From Alphaproteobacteria bacterium (GTDB lineage Bacteria > Pseudomonadota > Alphaproteobacteria > UBA9219), in the NCBI GenBank assembly GCA_028691835.1, contig JAQUYN010000021.1, positions 1-34,881 on the forward strand: a stretch of DNA of 34,881 nucleotides. Reading direction: 5' to 3'. This document shows positions 1 to 8,820 of the stretch, one piece after another. Position 1 is the stretch's first letter. Each line of letters opens with the position of its first letter. The position numbers were made by a program, and so were the translations under genes. The notes beneath the pieces were generated by a model. It made no database searches and was not told the DNA's origin. It worked only from the letters and a program-made list of their open reading frames with translations.

Positions 1-871
1 CCTCCCAGAAATTTAGTGGGATATCGCCATGATGGATGCGATTGATGTCACCACCTGGCTCTGAATCCAATTTCATGTTGGGCAAGTATACACTTGCCTC
101 ACCGCCAAAAGCTTCTTCCGTGCCATAAAAAGCGATTGCCGTCACTGGAAGGTCGACCATAGCTATTTGCGAAAAGAACCTTTTCCATGACCATATTGCG
201 TCTAAAGCATCATCTATTGATTGAGGCTCCCCAAAAATGATCCTAGCAGCAGGCTGATAGCTATGCCTAATATTGCTCCCCCATCCACCGGAAAACTGTC
301 CACTAAAATTGATCTCATATTGATTGCCCTTATGACAAAGTCGAAACGCTTGCTGCGGATGATGCGTAAGATAAAGGTCTGACGGATCAAAAAACGTATC
401 ACGTTGATTACAGTTGCCTAAAAGGCGTTGGATCAAAGCTATATCTTCAGGTGGTGCTTTGTGCAGAGAGCAACGATTGACGTGGATGTAGTGAAAAAAG
501 CTCTCCATTCCGAAAATCTGAAATGTCAAAGATTTTACGCGATCGCCGGAGGCCAGATTGGCTTGATCAATGACGACAACATTTGGAAAAATATGTTCCT
601 CGCATTGCTGAGAATCTCCGCGATAGTGATATCGAGTGCCATCGACCATCAGCGCATTGTGAAAAAGGATGGATTTCCCATCCGCTGCCTTAACGCAAAA
701 ATCAAACCAGCCGCTTTCCTTGGGTTCAAATTTTAGGGGGTGCTCTGAAGATAGGATGATTTCTGATTGTTTCTTGCTGAGAGAAAGAAGGCCAGACACC
801 TTCTTTCCATCACTGACGTAATCGACAGGGATTTTCTGATACTTCTTTTCAATGTCATTGAAGGATTCCAT
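1..871 (-). CDS. Partial unknown gene, possibly ApeA-like (HEPN-associated) N-terminal region
   Basis: An uninterrupted minus-strand frame starts at ATG 871, about 9 nt after a GAGGGA Shine-Dalgarno-like element, and is still open at position 1, so about 290 residues are visible and the C-terminus is missing. An in-frame TGA lies a short way upstream, so the start is constrained. The protein begins MESFNDIEKKYQ. Its early pattern, a short beta-rich region with GLLSLS, then SEIILSSEHPLKF, then a later LTFQIFGMESFF segment, resembles the N-terminal domain of ApeA-type abortive-infection proteins, which carry a C-terminal HEPN RNase. That similarity is from memory and weak, and the part that would hold the RxxxxH motif lies outside the window. 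It begins 97 nt after the helicase stop in the same direction, so it could be a fourth gene of the defence operon or an adjacent defence gene. No membrane segment or signal peptide is visible. Confidence 0.6.
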   Translation of the reverse strand, partial: MESFNDIEKKYQKIPVDYVSDGKKVSGLLSLSKKQSEIILSSEHPLKFEPKESGWFDFCVKAADGKSILFHNALMVDGTRYHYRGDSQQCEEHIFPNVVVIDQANLASGDRVKSLTFQIFGMESFFHYIHVNRCSLHKAPPEDIALIQRLLGNCNQRDTFFDPSDLYLTHHPQQAFRLCHKGNQYEINFSGQFSGGWGSNIRHSYQPAARIIFGEPQSIDDALDAIWSWKRFFSQIAMVDLPVTAIAFYGTEEAFGGEASVYLPNMKLDSEPGGDINRIHHGDIPLNFWE

Positions 872-967
872 TGGAACGATTCCCTCACTTTCGGTTTCTT
901 GTAGTGTCTCAATAAATCATCCAGATTATCACCCTTCAGCTAATTGGTCTTAGTGTGAAATGGGTGC

Positions 968-3238
968 TCATGAATTTAGGAGCCGCGCCGCCTCCCTCTG
1001 TGCACCAGAAACATCAAGGCGGGTTGAGGCGAATGATTTAACTAGAAGGTCGGTGGGCAATGCCCAATCCCATTTCTCACATTGAAGGTTCTTGGCCTTC
1101 CCCACAAATGCCAAAAGCTCTTCTTGGCTTGACTTTGCAATTCTATCAAGGAAAGGGGCAATGGAATTGATACTCTCAGCAGTAAGGCGTAAGATCATTC
1201 CTTCATTTGTCGCTGGACAACCAAGAGCTGTCAAAAACATTGCAAGCGCATTATTGGTCCAATCACCGCACCAGTTCATTAGGATCAGGTTCTTTCCTTC
1301 TCTTGTATAAAGCCCCTTTGTAAGATCCATTTCCTCATAAGCTTCTCTTGCTTCAACAAGAAGCATTTTCGCCGCTGGATCAAGAAATGCGGGAATGTCA
1401 TTTCCGTCAAGAACCGCCCGCATTTCCTGACGAATGCGGTCGTGAACCATTATGCCCGCGCCGTCGAACAGGGGCGGTTTCCCACCCACGCTGGGGGCTA
1501 CGACTATTACCCTATCAGTTGAGTCAACGCTGATAACCTGCCAACGGCGGCCCGCGAAGATAACATTCTGTTCCGGCAACAGGGGCTTTGATATGGGTAA
1601 CGCACCAAGCGTGCTACCGTTGTAGGAAAGACGATATTCGTCCTCACTCATAAAGGCCGCATAGAAATCGTAGTGGCTGACCATTCGCTCCCCACGTTCT
1701 CCAAGCAACAGTAATCCTGTCTTATCCTGATAGATAAGATCGCGCTCTATCAGAGTTTTCAGCAGCCCAACAAAATCTTCTTTGATTATGTTAGAAAAAA
1801 CGCTGCCACCGATTAAACTTTCCCACGCCTTCTTTGATGTAATGCCTCCGTATTGAGCAATGAGAGAGAGTAACTGCTGCACCAACGTTGAAGCATGAAG
1901 GCCCTGAGGATGCGGGGGTTCACACCAACCGGCGAGAAGCAATTGAAGCATCGCCGTGGATTGAATGAGCCCTTCATGCAGCCGGTCAGACAAGGGAGAT
2001 TCGCTGGTAAGTTCATGTTCTACGCAATAACAACGCAGAATGGATGACTCGCCTGCACGACGGCCTGATCGTCCTAGACGTTGTCTGAGGCTGGCAACTG
2101 ATGGGGGTGAACCTATTTGTGCAATGCTCTTTACCCCACCGATATCAATACCAAGCTCGAGTGTTGTGGTGCAGATCGCTGTGGCTGGCTTGTCCCCAGC
2201 TTTCAAGGCTTGTTCCGTTTCCTCTCGTATGTTTTTCGACAAACTCCCGTGATGTGGCCAGAATTCGTTAGGAACTCTTTCGTTTTCACATCGACGCCGC
2301 AATAAATCTGCGTAGGTTTCTACCGCTCCTCGACTGTTAGGAAAAACAAGATTGTTTGTACCACGTAGGACCCGATAAAGATGATCCGCAATGGCATTCA
2401 AACTTGTTGATGTTTCCTCCCTTGACACATCGCTTATTTCAGCTTCCGAATCCGCTCTTGGTTTTAGTGGCTTATCAACATATCCTTTTATGATTAATTT
2501 AAGTTCTTGATGGGCATTTTGAGAAACAATTAGCTGTGTTTGTTCTGATTTTTCAGGTCTCATAAATGTGGAGGCAAGCGCCATATCACCTAGCGTTGCC
2601 GACAAACCAACACGTGGGACAGGATGATCTGCGGCCAATTCAAGACGATGCAGCAAGGATTGTAACTGTTTGCCCCGCTCGCTTCCAATAAACGCGTGCA
2701 ATTCATCTATAACTACATAACGAAGCGATTTAAATAAAGTTGGAACAGAATGCCCACGATTGACAAAAAGCGCCTCAAGTGACTCAGGAGTAATTAAAAG
2801 AACGCCATATGGTTTCTTGATAAAACGGGCTTTGCGATTAGCTGCCACATCGCCGTGCCAAGGGGTTACTGGAATTTCCAAATTTTCGCAAAGTTGATCC
2901 AAACGTTCCCATTGGTCATTAATAAGTGCTTTAAGAGGGCTAATGTATATGACGCAGCCCTCCGAGCCATTTTTCAGAAAATTTGTGAGTATTGGGAAAA
3001 AGGCGGCTTCGGTTTTTCCGCTGGCCGTTGCCGCCGCAATGATGACATCCCTATCTGCGTTTACAAGCGCAGGTATAGCTTTTTCCTGTATGTCGCGCAT
3101 CACCGTCCAACCCGCAGACCATATCCAACGCTGGATGCGTTCATCTAACTGCGAAAAAGACGAAGAGTCTGGCTCAACTCGTTCTGATGCTGACAAGTTC
3201 ATCCTCTCCGTCATCTGGTGATAAGTCGAAGTCAGCAT
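968..3238 (-). CDS. sngC: Lhr-like DEAD/DEAH-box helicase, SngC-like (Shango defence)
   Basis: This is a superfamily 2 helicase of 756 residues. Visible motifs are Walker A ATASGKTEAA (about 70-79), DELH in VVIDELHAF (178-181), motif III SATLGD (213-218), motif V TTLELGIDIGG (358-368) and motif VI QRLGRSGRRAG (386-396). DELH and the Lhr-like C-terminal half place it near the Lhr/BrxHI group. It is the third gene of a set with a TerB-domain protein and a BrxD-like ATPase, the composition reported for Shango, so nucleic-acid unwinding in anti-phage defence is inferred. The start is uncertain. ATG 3238 gives a 65-bp overlap with the ATPase gene and has only a G-rich stretch directly before it. 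ATG 3214 and ATG 3202 are in frame, and a GGAGAGG lies directly before 3202. The helicase core is unaffected by the choice. Confidence 0.9.
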   Translation of the reverse strand: MLTSTYHQMTERMNLSASERVEPDSSSFSQLDERIQRWIWSAGWTVMRDIQEKAIPALVNADRDVIIAAATASGKTEAAFFPILTNFLKNGSEGCVIYISPLKALINDQWERLDQLCENLEIPVTPWHGDVAANRKARFIKKPYGVLLITPESLEALFVNRGHSVPTLFKSLRYVVIDELHAFIGSERGKQLQSLLHRLELAADHPVPRVGLSATLGDMALASTFMRPEKSEQTQLIVSQNAHQELKLIIKGYVDKPLKPRADSEAEISDVSREETSTSLNAIADHLYRVLRGTNNLVFPNSRGAVETYADLLRRRCENERVPNEFWPHHGSLSKNIREETEQALKAGDKPATAICTTTLELGIDIGGVKSIAQIGSPPSVASLRQRLGRSGRRAGESSILRCYCVEHELTSESPLSDRLHEGLIQSTAMLQLLLAGWCEPPHPQGLHASTLVQQLLSLIAQYGGITSKKAWESLIGGSVFSNIIKEDFVGLLKTLIERDLIYQDKTGLLLLGERGERMVSHYDFYAAFMSEDEYRLSYNGSTLGALPISKPLLPEQNVIFAGRRWQVISVDSTDRVIVVAPSVGGKPPLFDGAGIMVHDRIRQEMRAVLDGNDIPAFLDPAAKMLLVEAREAYEEMDLTKGLYTREGKNLILMNWCGDWTNNALAMFLTALGCPATNEGMILRLTAESINSIAPFLDRIAKSSQEELLAFVGKAKNLQCEKWDWALPTDLLVKSFASTRLDVSGAQREAARLLNS

Positions 3239-4487
3239 CCCCGCCAGTATCTTTTGCTATGTCGGTTGCGCCGATTAGATCTTTCCAGTCTGCGTCAGGA
3301 TTCTGTTCTAGAACTGCAAGCAGACTGATAAATGCAGTTATTGTTGTTCGGGGTGTACGAAAGTAGGCCTCACCGAGCCGTTTTGCACAATGCTGCATGA
3401 ATGCTGGTATTGCCTCATCAGGGAGGAGATGTTTTTCTGGATTGTTAAAGGAATAGACATCCCGTAATTTGCACAAAAGAACGTAGAAATCTTCATGCGT
3501 TAAAGAAGATAATCTCATAACGGGTCCGGCATAATCAATTAACCCCGGCCTCGCAAATGCATTTTCCATCAGGCGAGATTGTAACGCTGGATAACTATAC
3601 AAACCTTTCCGTGTGTCCATTAAAAATTCCGGTGTTCCGCCCAGAACCAAGCCAAGGCCTTGAGACGATCCCTGCAAAGAGTCATTCAGCATGCGAAGTA
3701 TCTGTTCGTAGTTGGCATCTCGAGCCTGCTTGTTTGCCAATTTGTATAGGTTGACCATTTCATCCAAACAAACCATTAGCCCGCCATAGCCTGCCAGTCG
3801 GACAAAACGCGCAAGGAGCTTCAATTGATCATATATGGAGGCATCATCAATAATGGTCCGGACACCGAGCGCATTACGTGCGTCAGTTTTTGTAGAAAAC
3901 TCACCACGCAGCCAACGAATAGCGTCAATCTTTAGTTGTTCTTTATCTTCCTCAAAACCACGACAATAGGCCGCAATGACGTCAGAGAAATCATAACCAT
4001 TTACTAACTCCGTGAGACAGGCAAGCTTGGCTCTGATGACATTCTCGCTAGTCTGCCCGCTTGCAGTCGCCTCTGACTTGGCATGGGCAATAAACTTCTC
4101 AACAATGCCTGGAAGAGCGCCGCCATCCGGTTTAGTTCGCGTCGATATGTTTTTTGTCAATTCAGCGTACAGGGACCTCGCTTGCCCCCCTGTCGCCTGC
4201 AATCTTCGATCGGGATTAAGATCGGCGTGCATTGTAACAAGTCTTTTTTCCATAGCGATGGAACGAACAAGATTCAGAAAAAAAGTTTTACCTGCTCCAT
4301 ATTCGCCAACAACAAGCTTAAAGGCTGATCCTTCGTTAGCAATCCGTGTTATCTCTTGAAGCAACGCGGCTAATTCCTTGGCGCGCCCGACCTGAACGAG
4401 ATACTGACCCGTACGTGGCACAACACCGGCGCGAAGAGACTGGATAACGGCGTCACGGTCTTTGGCTCTGATAGGAACAACGGTCAT
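3174..4487 (-). CDS. sngB: BrxD-like P-loop ATPase (DUF2791 family), SngB-like (Shango defence)
   Basis: This is a 437-residue ATPase. Walker A is GEYGAGKTF (61-69), and a hydrophobic strand ending in Walker B, LMVCLDEMVNLY, lies at about 237-248. The arrangement, with REase-free N-terminus and a long helical C-terminal half containing LGGTPEFLMD and RLMENAF, fits the DUF2791/BrxD family of ATP-binding proteins found in BREX type 2 and related defence loci. The start ATG 4487 overlaps the TerB gene stop by 4 bp (ATGA) and the 3' end runs into the helicase gene, so the three genes are very probably co-translated. In Shango the ATPase is the second component; its biochemical role is not known to me. 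Partners BrxC, PglX and PglZ are not in the window, which argues against this being a BREX locus. Confidence 0.88.
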   Translation of the reverse strand: MTVVPIRAKDRDAVIQSLRAGVVPRTGQYLVQVGRAKELAALLQEITRIANEGSAFKLVVGEYGAGKTFFLNLVRSIAMEKRLVTMHADLNPDRRLQATGGQARSLYAELTKNISTRTKPDGGALPGIVEKFIAHAKSEATASGQTSENVIRAKLACLTELVNGYDFSDVIAAYCRGFEEDKEQLKIDAIRWLRGEFSTKTDARNALGVRTIIDDASIYDQLKLLARFVRLAGYGGLMVCLDEMVNLYKLANKQARDANYEQILRMLNDSLQGSSQGLGLVLGGTPEFLMDTRKGLYSYPALQSRLMENAFARPGLIDYAGPVMRLSSLTHEDFYVLLCKLRDVYSFNNPEKHLLPDEAIPAFMQHCAKRLGEAYFRTPRTTITAFISLLAVLEQNPDADWKDLIGATDIAKDTGGDADFDLSPDDGEDELVSIRTS

Positions 4488-6814
4488 GCGGCAATTCTTT
4501 CCATAAGCTGGGCGTTGATTTCGACAGGATCTTCGCCTTCACAAAAAGGCTCATCATATTGATCAAAAAAGGCTTCATTAATGCGCTCTAACGCCCCATC
4601 GAGCAATAACTTCATGTCGGCAGCCACTTCAAGCAGTTCGGTCCTCGCCCATATTGAACGAGAACCAAGAACCTGAAGAAAGGCTCTGTGTTCAGCATCA
4701 AGTCCTTGTATGAGATTATTGTTTGTCGTCTCAACATCATCATTATCGGGACTAGTCGTATCAAATTGTTCGGGAGGAAGATCATCAGAAAAGACCCCAG
4801 CAAGCAACGCCGATACTTGTTCCGTCTCGCTCTTTAGCGCAGCAATACGATCTGCATCGAGAGCAATATCTCCATCGACCAATATTGTTTTCGCTTCTCT
4901 TAACTTTGTTGACGAAATCTTCGCTAACGAAGCAGGCCCAACGGAATGAATATCCTTGTATAATTGTTGTGTATCTACCCCAATCGCTTGATAGATTTTT
5001 TCTAGAATTCTGACCTCTGTAGGCGTTACGACACCATCAGTTTGAGCCAAATGAACAGCATGTTGGGCAACCGATTGCTTTGCCTCTGCCGTTAATGGTT
5101 CCAGTTTCTTTTTAAGTGATGCCAACCTATCGGGACACTTCATTTGAAGTCGCATATAGGCTTTAAGCCTGTACCTTTGCGAAAGCGTTAAATGCTGCCA
5201 AGATTCGATAAGTCCAGATAGATAGACCATCTCCTCCTGCGATACGGTTCCATCAGCATGTGCAACAGCACAAGCCAACCCGAGGATCACGGCAGCTGTT
5301 TTGTATGGCGCCGAAAGTCTTAAAGTTATGTCCTCACCAGGCGCTATAAATAAGGAAATTATATCTTCAGTCTGTGGGGTGCGCGCCCCAGCTAAAACGT
5401 CAGGCTCCATCCCTATTTGCAAATTCTGTAGTGCATTGGCCAATCCAATGATTTTGCTACGATTGAGGCTTTCAGCATTTCCTAACAGCCCGGAAAGCTC
5501 AGCAAAGCTTATAAGTAATTGACTATCTCCGATTTGAGATTTTAACTTTTCAATTTCAGTACGCACATTATTAGGCCACAATGATACAGGTAACTGCAAC
5601 AATGCTTCGAGGCTATTTTCTTGTCCCACATTGCGAGCAATGTAGCGACTATATGCATTAAGCTCCTCAGCACACGAAGCTAATATGGGGAGCAGTTTTT
5701 TTACAGCCACCGTCGTCGCGCTAACGTCAGGTAAATCGTTGGAGACTGGTATGGGACGCCCGCGCGCTATTCCCGAAGAGGCTGACGCGTATTCAAGCTT
5801 TAATTTTGTTTTATTAGCAGCAAGTTTCAAACCATCTTCAAAACAGGCTTCGTATTTTTTCGAGAAAAGCTTTTCTGCAATCTCGGGACAACGTAAAATA
5901 CGTTTGCGCTGTCCATAATCTGCAAGGACGAATGCCCAAAAGAATGCCCACCGCACTGGGATGGACTTGCCTTCTGCTGCCAATTGCCCGAGGCCAATGC
6001 GCATATAAAAAGGAAGTTCTCGAAAATCCGCTGATAAAGTTGGGGCGGCTTTTTCGTACAGTCGATCCTGTACAGTTTGTAGTTCCAACGCTTGCAAGAA
6101 GTTTTCTGCATATCTTTTGAATGAGTGATTTGTCGAATAGATCGACAAGAGCCGTCGCACCTCAGTAATAATTTGAGGAATATCTCTTTTGGCATCATCA
6201 TTCACGTTGGCATCAACGAGCGCACGCCGTTCCAAACCATAAAAAAACAAAAATATGTAACCTATGTCGGCATGCGGGGCCTTTCTCCCATCGGACATCC
6301 AGTGCATATAGCACGCTCTCGCCTCTGGCGAGATGTGGGAGTAACTAGGCCAATATCCCATCAGGCGTTCGGAAATATCAATTTGGCCGGAAGAGATGTG
6401 CAAGGCGGGATCAATAAGCGAAGGCTCAGTACCACCGGTTTGACTGGAAAGCCTCGATCCCAGATAGAAAAAACCACCTTCGATTTTAATATTTTGAATC
6501 CTAATGGTTTCACCGGCAGCAACCCATCGCGCATTATCTTTCCCTATGCTGGGGCTTGACGGGATACGATAGCTTGTTTCTCTCTTTATATCTCCCGAAG
6601 CATGCCCTGCTACCTCGTAGTGCAATAACTCATCTTTATTCTTGTCGGGAATACTCGGGGTTTTTCGTCTAAATAAAAGCCAAAGAAGAATCGCAGGAAC
6701 ACTGACACTCCCAATTACTCTCCAAACTTCCGGAGGGATAGAAGAAATCGCCCACACGACAAGGGCACCTAAAAATAGGATTCCCGAAGCAGTAGAGTTT
6801 TTCTTTTTCGCCAT
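4484..6814 (-). CDS. sngA: TerB_N-TerB-TerB_C domain membrane protein, SngA-like (Shango defence)
   Basis: This 776-residue protein opens with a lysine-rich MAKKKN and two probable membrane helices (about 10-25 and 31-48), followed by a cytosolic body. Residues of about 95-300 resemble TerB_N (GGFFYLG, YWPSYSHISPEARACYM, then a GYIFLFFYGLERR helix). Residues of about 505-620 look like a TerB domain with two acidic ADGxVxxEE-type motifs (AHADGTVSQEE and AQTDGVVTPTE), which in this family bind metal. The rest is probably TerB_C. This architecture linked to a BrxD-like ATPase and a helicase is the Shango arrangement, and the TerB protein is the first gene. The start ATG 6814 is preceded by a weak AAGAG and by a three-codon frame (ATG AAG AGT TAA) that stops upstream. 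Membrane anchoring would place the complex at the inner membrane; this is inferred from the hydrophobic segments. Confidence 0.88.
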   Translation of the reverse strand: MAKKKNSTASGILFLGALVVWAISSIPPEVWRVIGSVSVPAILLWLLFRRKTPSIPDKNKDELLHYEVAGHASGDIKRETSYRIPSSPSIGKDNARWVAAGETIRIQNIKIEGGFFYLGSRLSSQTGGTEPSLIDPALHISSGQIDISERLMGYWPSYSHISPEARACYMHWMSDGRKAPHADIGYIFLFFYGLERRALVDANVNDDAKRDIPQIITEVRRLLSIYSTNHSFKRYAENFLQALELQTVQDRLYEKAAPTLSADFRELPFYMRIGLGQLAAEGKSIPVRWAFFWAFVLADYGQRKRILRCPEIAEKLFSKKYEACFEDGLKLAANKTKLKLEYASASSGIARGRPIPVSNDLPDVSATTVAVKKLLPILASCAEELNAYSRYIARNVGQENSLEALLQLPVSLWPNNVRTEIEKLKSQIGDSQLLISFAELSGLLGNAESLNRSKIIGLANALQNLQIGMEPDVLAGARTPQTEDIISLFIAPGEDITLRLSAPYKTAAVILGLACAVAHADGTVSQEEMVYLSGLIESWQHLTLSQRYRLKAYMRLQMKCPDRLASLKKKLEPLTAEAKQSVAQHAVHLAQTDGVVTPTEVRILEKIYQAIGVDTQQLYKDIHSVGPASLAKISSTKLREAKTILVDGDIALDADRIAALKSETEQVSALLAGVFSDDLPPEQFDTTSPDNDDVETTNNNLIQGLDAEHRAFLQVLGSRSIWARTELLEVAADMKLLLDGALERINEAFFDQYDEPFCEGEDPVEINAQLMERIAA

Positions 6815-6850
6815 CAGGTTAACTCTTCATCCGTTTTTCTCTGCTGAGAC

Positions 6851-6863
6851 TGATACCTTATCA
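6851..6863. promoter_or_regulatory. Short palindrome upstream of sngA
   Basis: TGATA-CCT-TATCA is a perfect 5-bp inverted repeat about 37 nt upstream of the sngA start, in the 91-bp gap after the fic stop. Its position fits an operator or part of a promoter for the three-gene defence operon, but the arms are short and chance is not excluded. Confidence 0.25.
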
Positions 6864-6905
6864 AGCAAAGCCTATTAATGCAGTAATATTGTTCTGGTGT
6901 GGCAG

Positions 6906-8081
6906 TCATTTCAAAGGCTCCGTTCCAACCGTGAGGATATCCAGATATTCCGTATAGGCGAAGAGCCTGTTGCGGGCTTGGCCTGTTTTTTCTTCTAAGA
7001 TACCGAGTTCGACCAGTTTCATCACGGCATTTGTCGTCGTGGGAACGGACAGGTCGAGTTCAGGGGCCGCTTTGGTCAGGGACAAGAACGGTTTTTTCTG
7101 CAGGTAGTCGTGAACCCTTAGCGCACTGGGCGCGGCTTTGCCGATTTGGCTGATACGCATGCGGTCGCGTTCAAGGAGGTCAAGAATACGTTTCGCATCC
7201 CGCGCAGCCTGCGTGGCTGTATCAGCAACGCCATCAAGGAAGAAATCGCACCAACGCTCCCATTCACCTTTCAAGCGGACATCTTGCAGCAAATCGTAAT
7301 AAAGCTGGCGGTGTTCCTTGAAATGCAAGCTGAGATAGAGGATCGGTAGCGCAAGCGTTCCATCGGCACACAAAAGCAACGTGATTAGCAAACGTCCTAC
7401 ACGTCCATTACCGTCAAGAAAAGGATGGATAGTTTCAAATTGGACGTGGATCAGCGCGGCCTTAATCAATGCGGGAAGTTTTTGATCTTCGTCGTGTGCA
7501 AACTTTTCAAGATCGCTCATCAAATCCGCGACCATCTCCGGCGGCGGCGGAACGTAACGCGCTTTGCCGGGGCGGATACCACCGATCCAGTTTTGGCTAC
7601 GGCGTAAACTGCCTGGGTCTTTGTTCGATCCACGTCCACCGCGCAAAAGGATTTTATGCATTTCACGGATCAGGCGCACGGAAAGCGGAAAGCCTTTACG
7701 CATACGATCTAGCCCATGATTGAGGGCCGCGATATAGTTCGACACCTCCTCAACATCATCGACGGGGACGCTGGGACTTTCGTCATTCTCGAAAAGCAAC
7801 AGATCGGACAACGAAGATTGCGTTCCTTCAATCTGCGACGAGATCAGGGCTTCCTTGCGAACGTACATAAAGAGAAAAAGACTTACGTCCGGCAACAGCT
7901 TTGCAAGCGCGTCGATCTCGCCCAACGCCTTCATGGCTTTGTCGAGCGGTTTATAAAGCCCTGCCATGTCGAGCGGCGGCTGCGGCGGTAACGGGGCAGG
8001 CACAAAGGCCTTATAAGATTCTCCCGTCACGCTGCGGGCGACGTAGGTTCCCAAACGATTATTGGATGTTGTTTTTGCCAA
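6906..8081 (-). CDS. Class II Fic family protein (SoFic-like), probable AMPylase
   Basis: This 391-residue protein carries the catalytic Fic motif HPFLDGNGRVGR (219-230). An N-terminal helix contains the inhibitory motif SSQIEG (81-86), matching the (S/T)xxxE(G/N) consensus, which makes it a class II, self-inhibited Fic protein. The N-terminal AFVPAPLPPQPPLD segment is typical of Fic_N proteins, and the C-terminal about 70 residues look like a winged helix. Fic proteins usually transfer AMP from ATP to a hydroxyl on a target protein. Stand-alone Fic proteins of this kind were reported as the SoFic anti-phage system, and this copy lies directly upstream of the Shango-like genes on the same strand. 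The start is TTG 8081, with GAAGGG 8-9 nt upstream; an ATG at 8097 is out of frame and the next in-frame ATG would remove conserved sequence. Confidence 0.92.
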   Translation of the reverse strand: MAKTTSNNRLGTYVARSVTGESYKAFVPAPLPPQPPLDMAGLYKPLDKAMKALGEIDALAKLLPDVSLFLFMYVRKEALISSQIEGTQSSLSDLLLFENDESPSVPVDDVEEVSNYIAALNHGLDRMRKGFPLSVRLIREMHKILLRGGRGSNKDPGSLRRSQNWIGGIRPGKARYVPPPPEMVADLMSDLEKFAHDEDQKLPALIKAALIHVQFETIHPFLDGNGRVGRLLITLLLCADGTLALPILYLSLHFKEHRQLYYDLLQDVRLKGEWERWCDFFLDGVADTATQAARDAKRILDLLERDRMRISQIGKAAPSALRVHDYLQKKPFLSLTKAAPELDLSVPTTTNAVMKLVELGILEEKTGQARNRLFAYTEYLDILTVGTEPLK

Positions 8082-8169
8082 GAGGACAGCCCTTCATATG
8101 GAATCTTCTTATTAAAGGGTAGCCTATAAAGATTAAATATAAAAGAACTATCTTAAGGGTTAACATTTT

Positions 8170-8565
8170 TTAACGGGTCCTCCCTGCGGGTTTTCGTATG
8201 CTGGCGGCAAGAGCCCAAAAGAAGGCCACACACAGGGCGCGAAAGCGGGAAGCCACCTTATGTCGCGGAATCCGGATTTTTCGCCGTTTTCTGGGCAGAA
8301 TACTCGTAAATACAAGCGGTTGTCGGGCCGCTGGGTGGATTCCCGCCTCCTCAGGGGGAATCCATGTGCCAATGGGAAGCCCCGTGCCACCCGCCGCTTG
8401 TGGGGCGGACATGGGAGGCACGGGCGGCGAGGCAAAGTCTTGCAAATTGGGTGCCTCCGGCTTCGGCAGAGTGATGCCGTGCCTTGTGCGCTCAAATGTT
8501 ACGTCGGGCGGCAAAGCATCACAGCGAGCCAGTTCAGGCAGCTTTTTCACGTTTCCGCTCCACAT
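8170..8565 (-). CDS. Proline-rich small protein of the integrative element, unknown function
   Basis: This 131-codon frame begins MWSGNVKKLPEL inside the last 32 bp of the upstream gene, as expected for coupled translation. The middle is proline-rich (SPPVPPMSAP, then TWIPPEEAG), and a basic, then hydrophobic segment near the C-terminus (FRALCVAFFWALAASI) could be a membrane helix. The region is GC-rich and several other frames are open, so coding status is not certain. It was chosen because of its position and orientation in the run of small element genes. I do not recognise a family. Confidence 0.45.
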   Translation of the reverse strand: MWSGNVKKLPELARCDALPPDVTFERTRHGITLPKPEAPNLQDFASPPVPPMSAPQAAGGTGLPIGTWIPPEEAGIHPAARQPLVFTSILPRKRRKIRIPRHKVASRFRALCVAFFWALAASIRKPAGRTR

Positions 8566-8812
8566 TGCGTGCTAACTCCTGAAGGGTTAGGTAGGTTGAA
8601 GTAAAGGGGCGCAGCATTTCGTACAGTTTGGCGGCCTCCGGATCATCGCGCCACGCAGAAGCAAACACGTAAGCATCGAGAGGATTATGCCGTACGGGAG
8701 GAACATACAGGTTCCGATCGCCTTGCAACGAAGGAATCTGGATGTCGTAGAACTCCCGTTTAAACAGATGCGAAAGCCTAGTGCCGGTGGACACGGCATA
8801 AAGCCTGTTCAT
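8534..8812 (-). CDS. Unknown 92-residue protein of the integrative element
   Basis: A short cytosolic protein beginning MNRLYAVSTGTRL, with an aromatic and proline-containing middle (YVPPVRHNPLDAYVFASAW) and a charged helical C-terminus (ELARNVERKREKAA). It starts 8 nt after the stop of the upstream coiled-coil gene and its end overlaps the next frame, so it is probably the middle gene of a three-gene operon. No family recognised, no signal peptide or membrane segment. Confidence 0.6.
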   Translation of the reverse strand: MNRLYAVSTGTRLSHLFKREFYDIQIPSLQGDRNLYVPPVRHNPLDAYVFASAWRDDPEAAKLYEMLRPFTSTYLTLQELARNVERKREKAA

Positions 8813-8820
8813 GACGGACG

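Noticed and set aside
428..736. Plus-strand frame near the left edge
   Set aside because: It is antisense to a longer minus-strand frame that is open from 871 to the window edge and has a ribosome-binding site.
3174..6814. BREX type 2 locus
   Set aside because: The ATPase and helicase resemble BrxD and BrxHI, but no PglX methyltransferase, PglZ, PglY or PglW is present, and the TerB protein fits Shango better.
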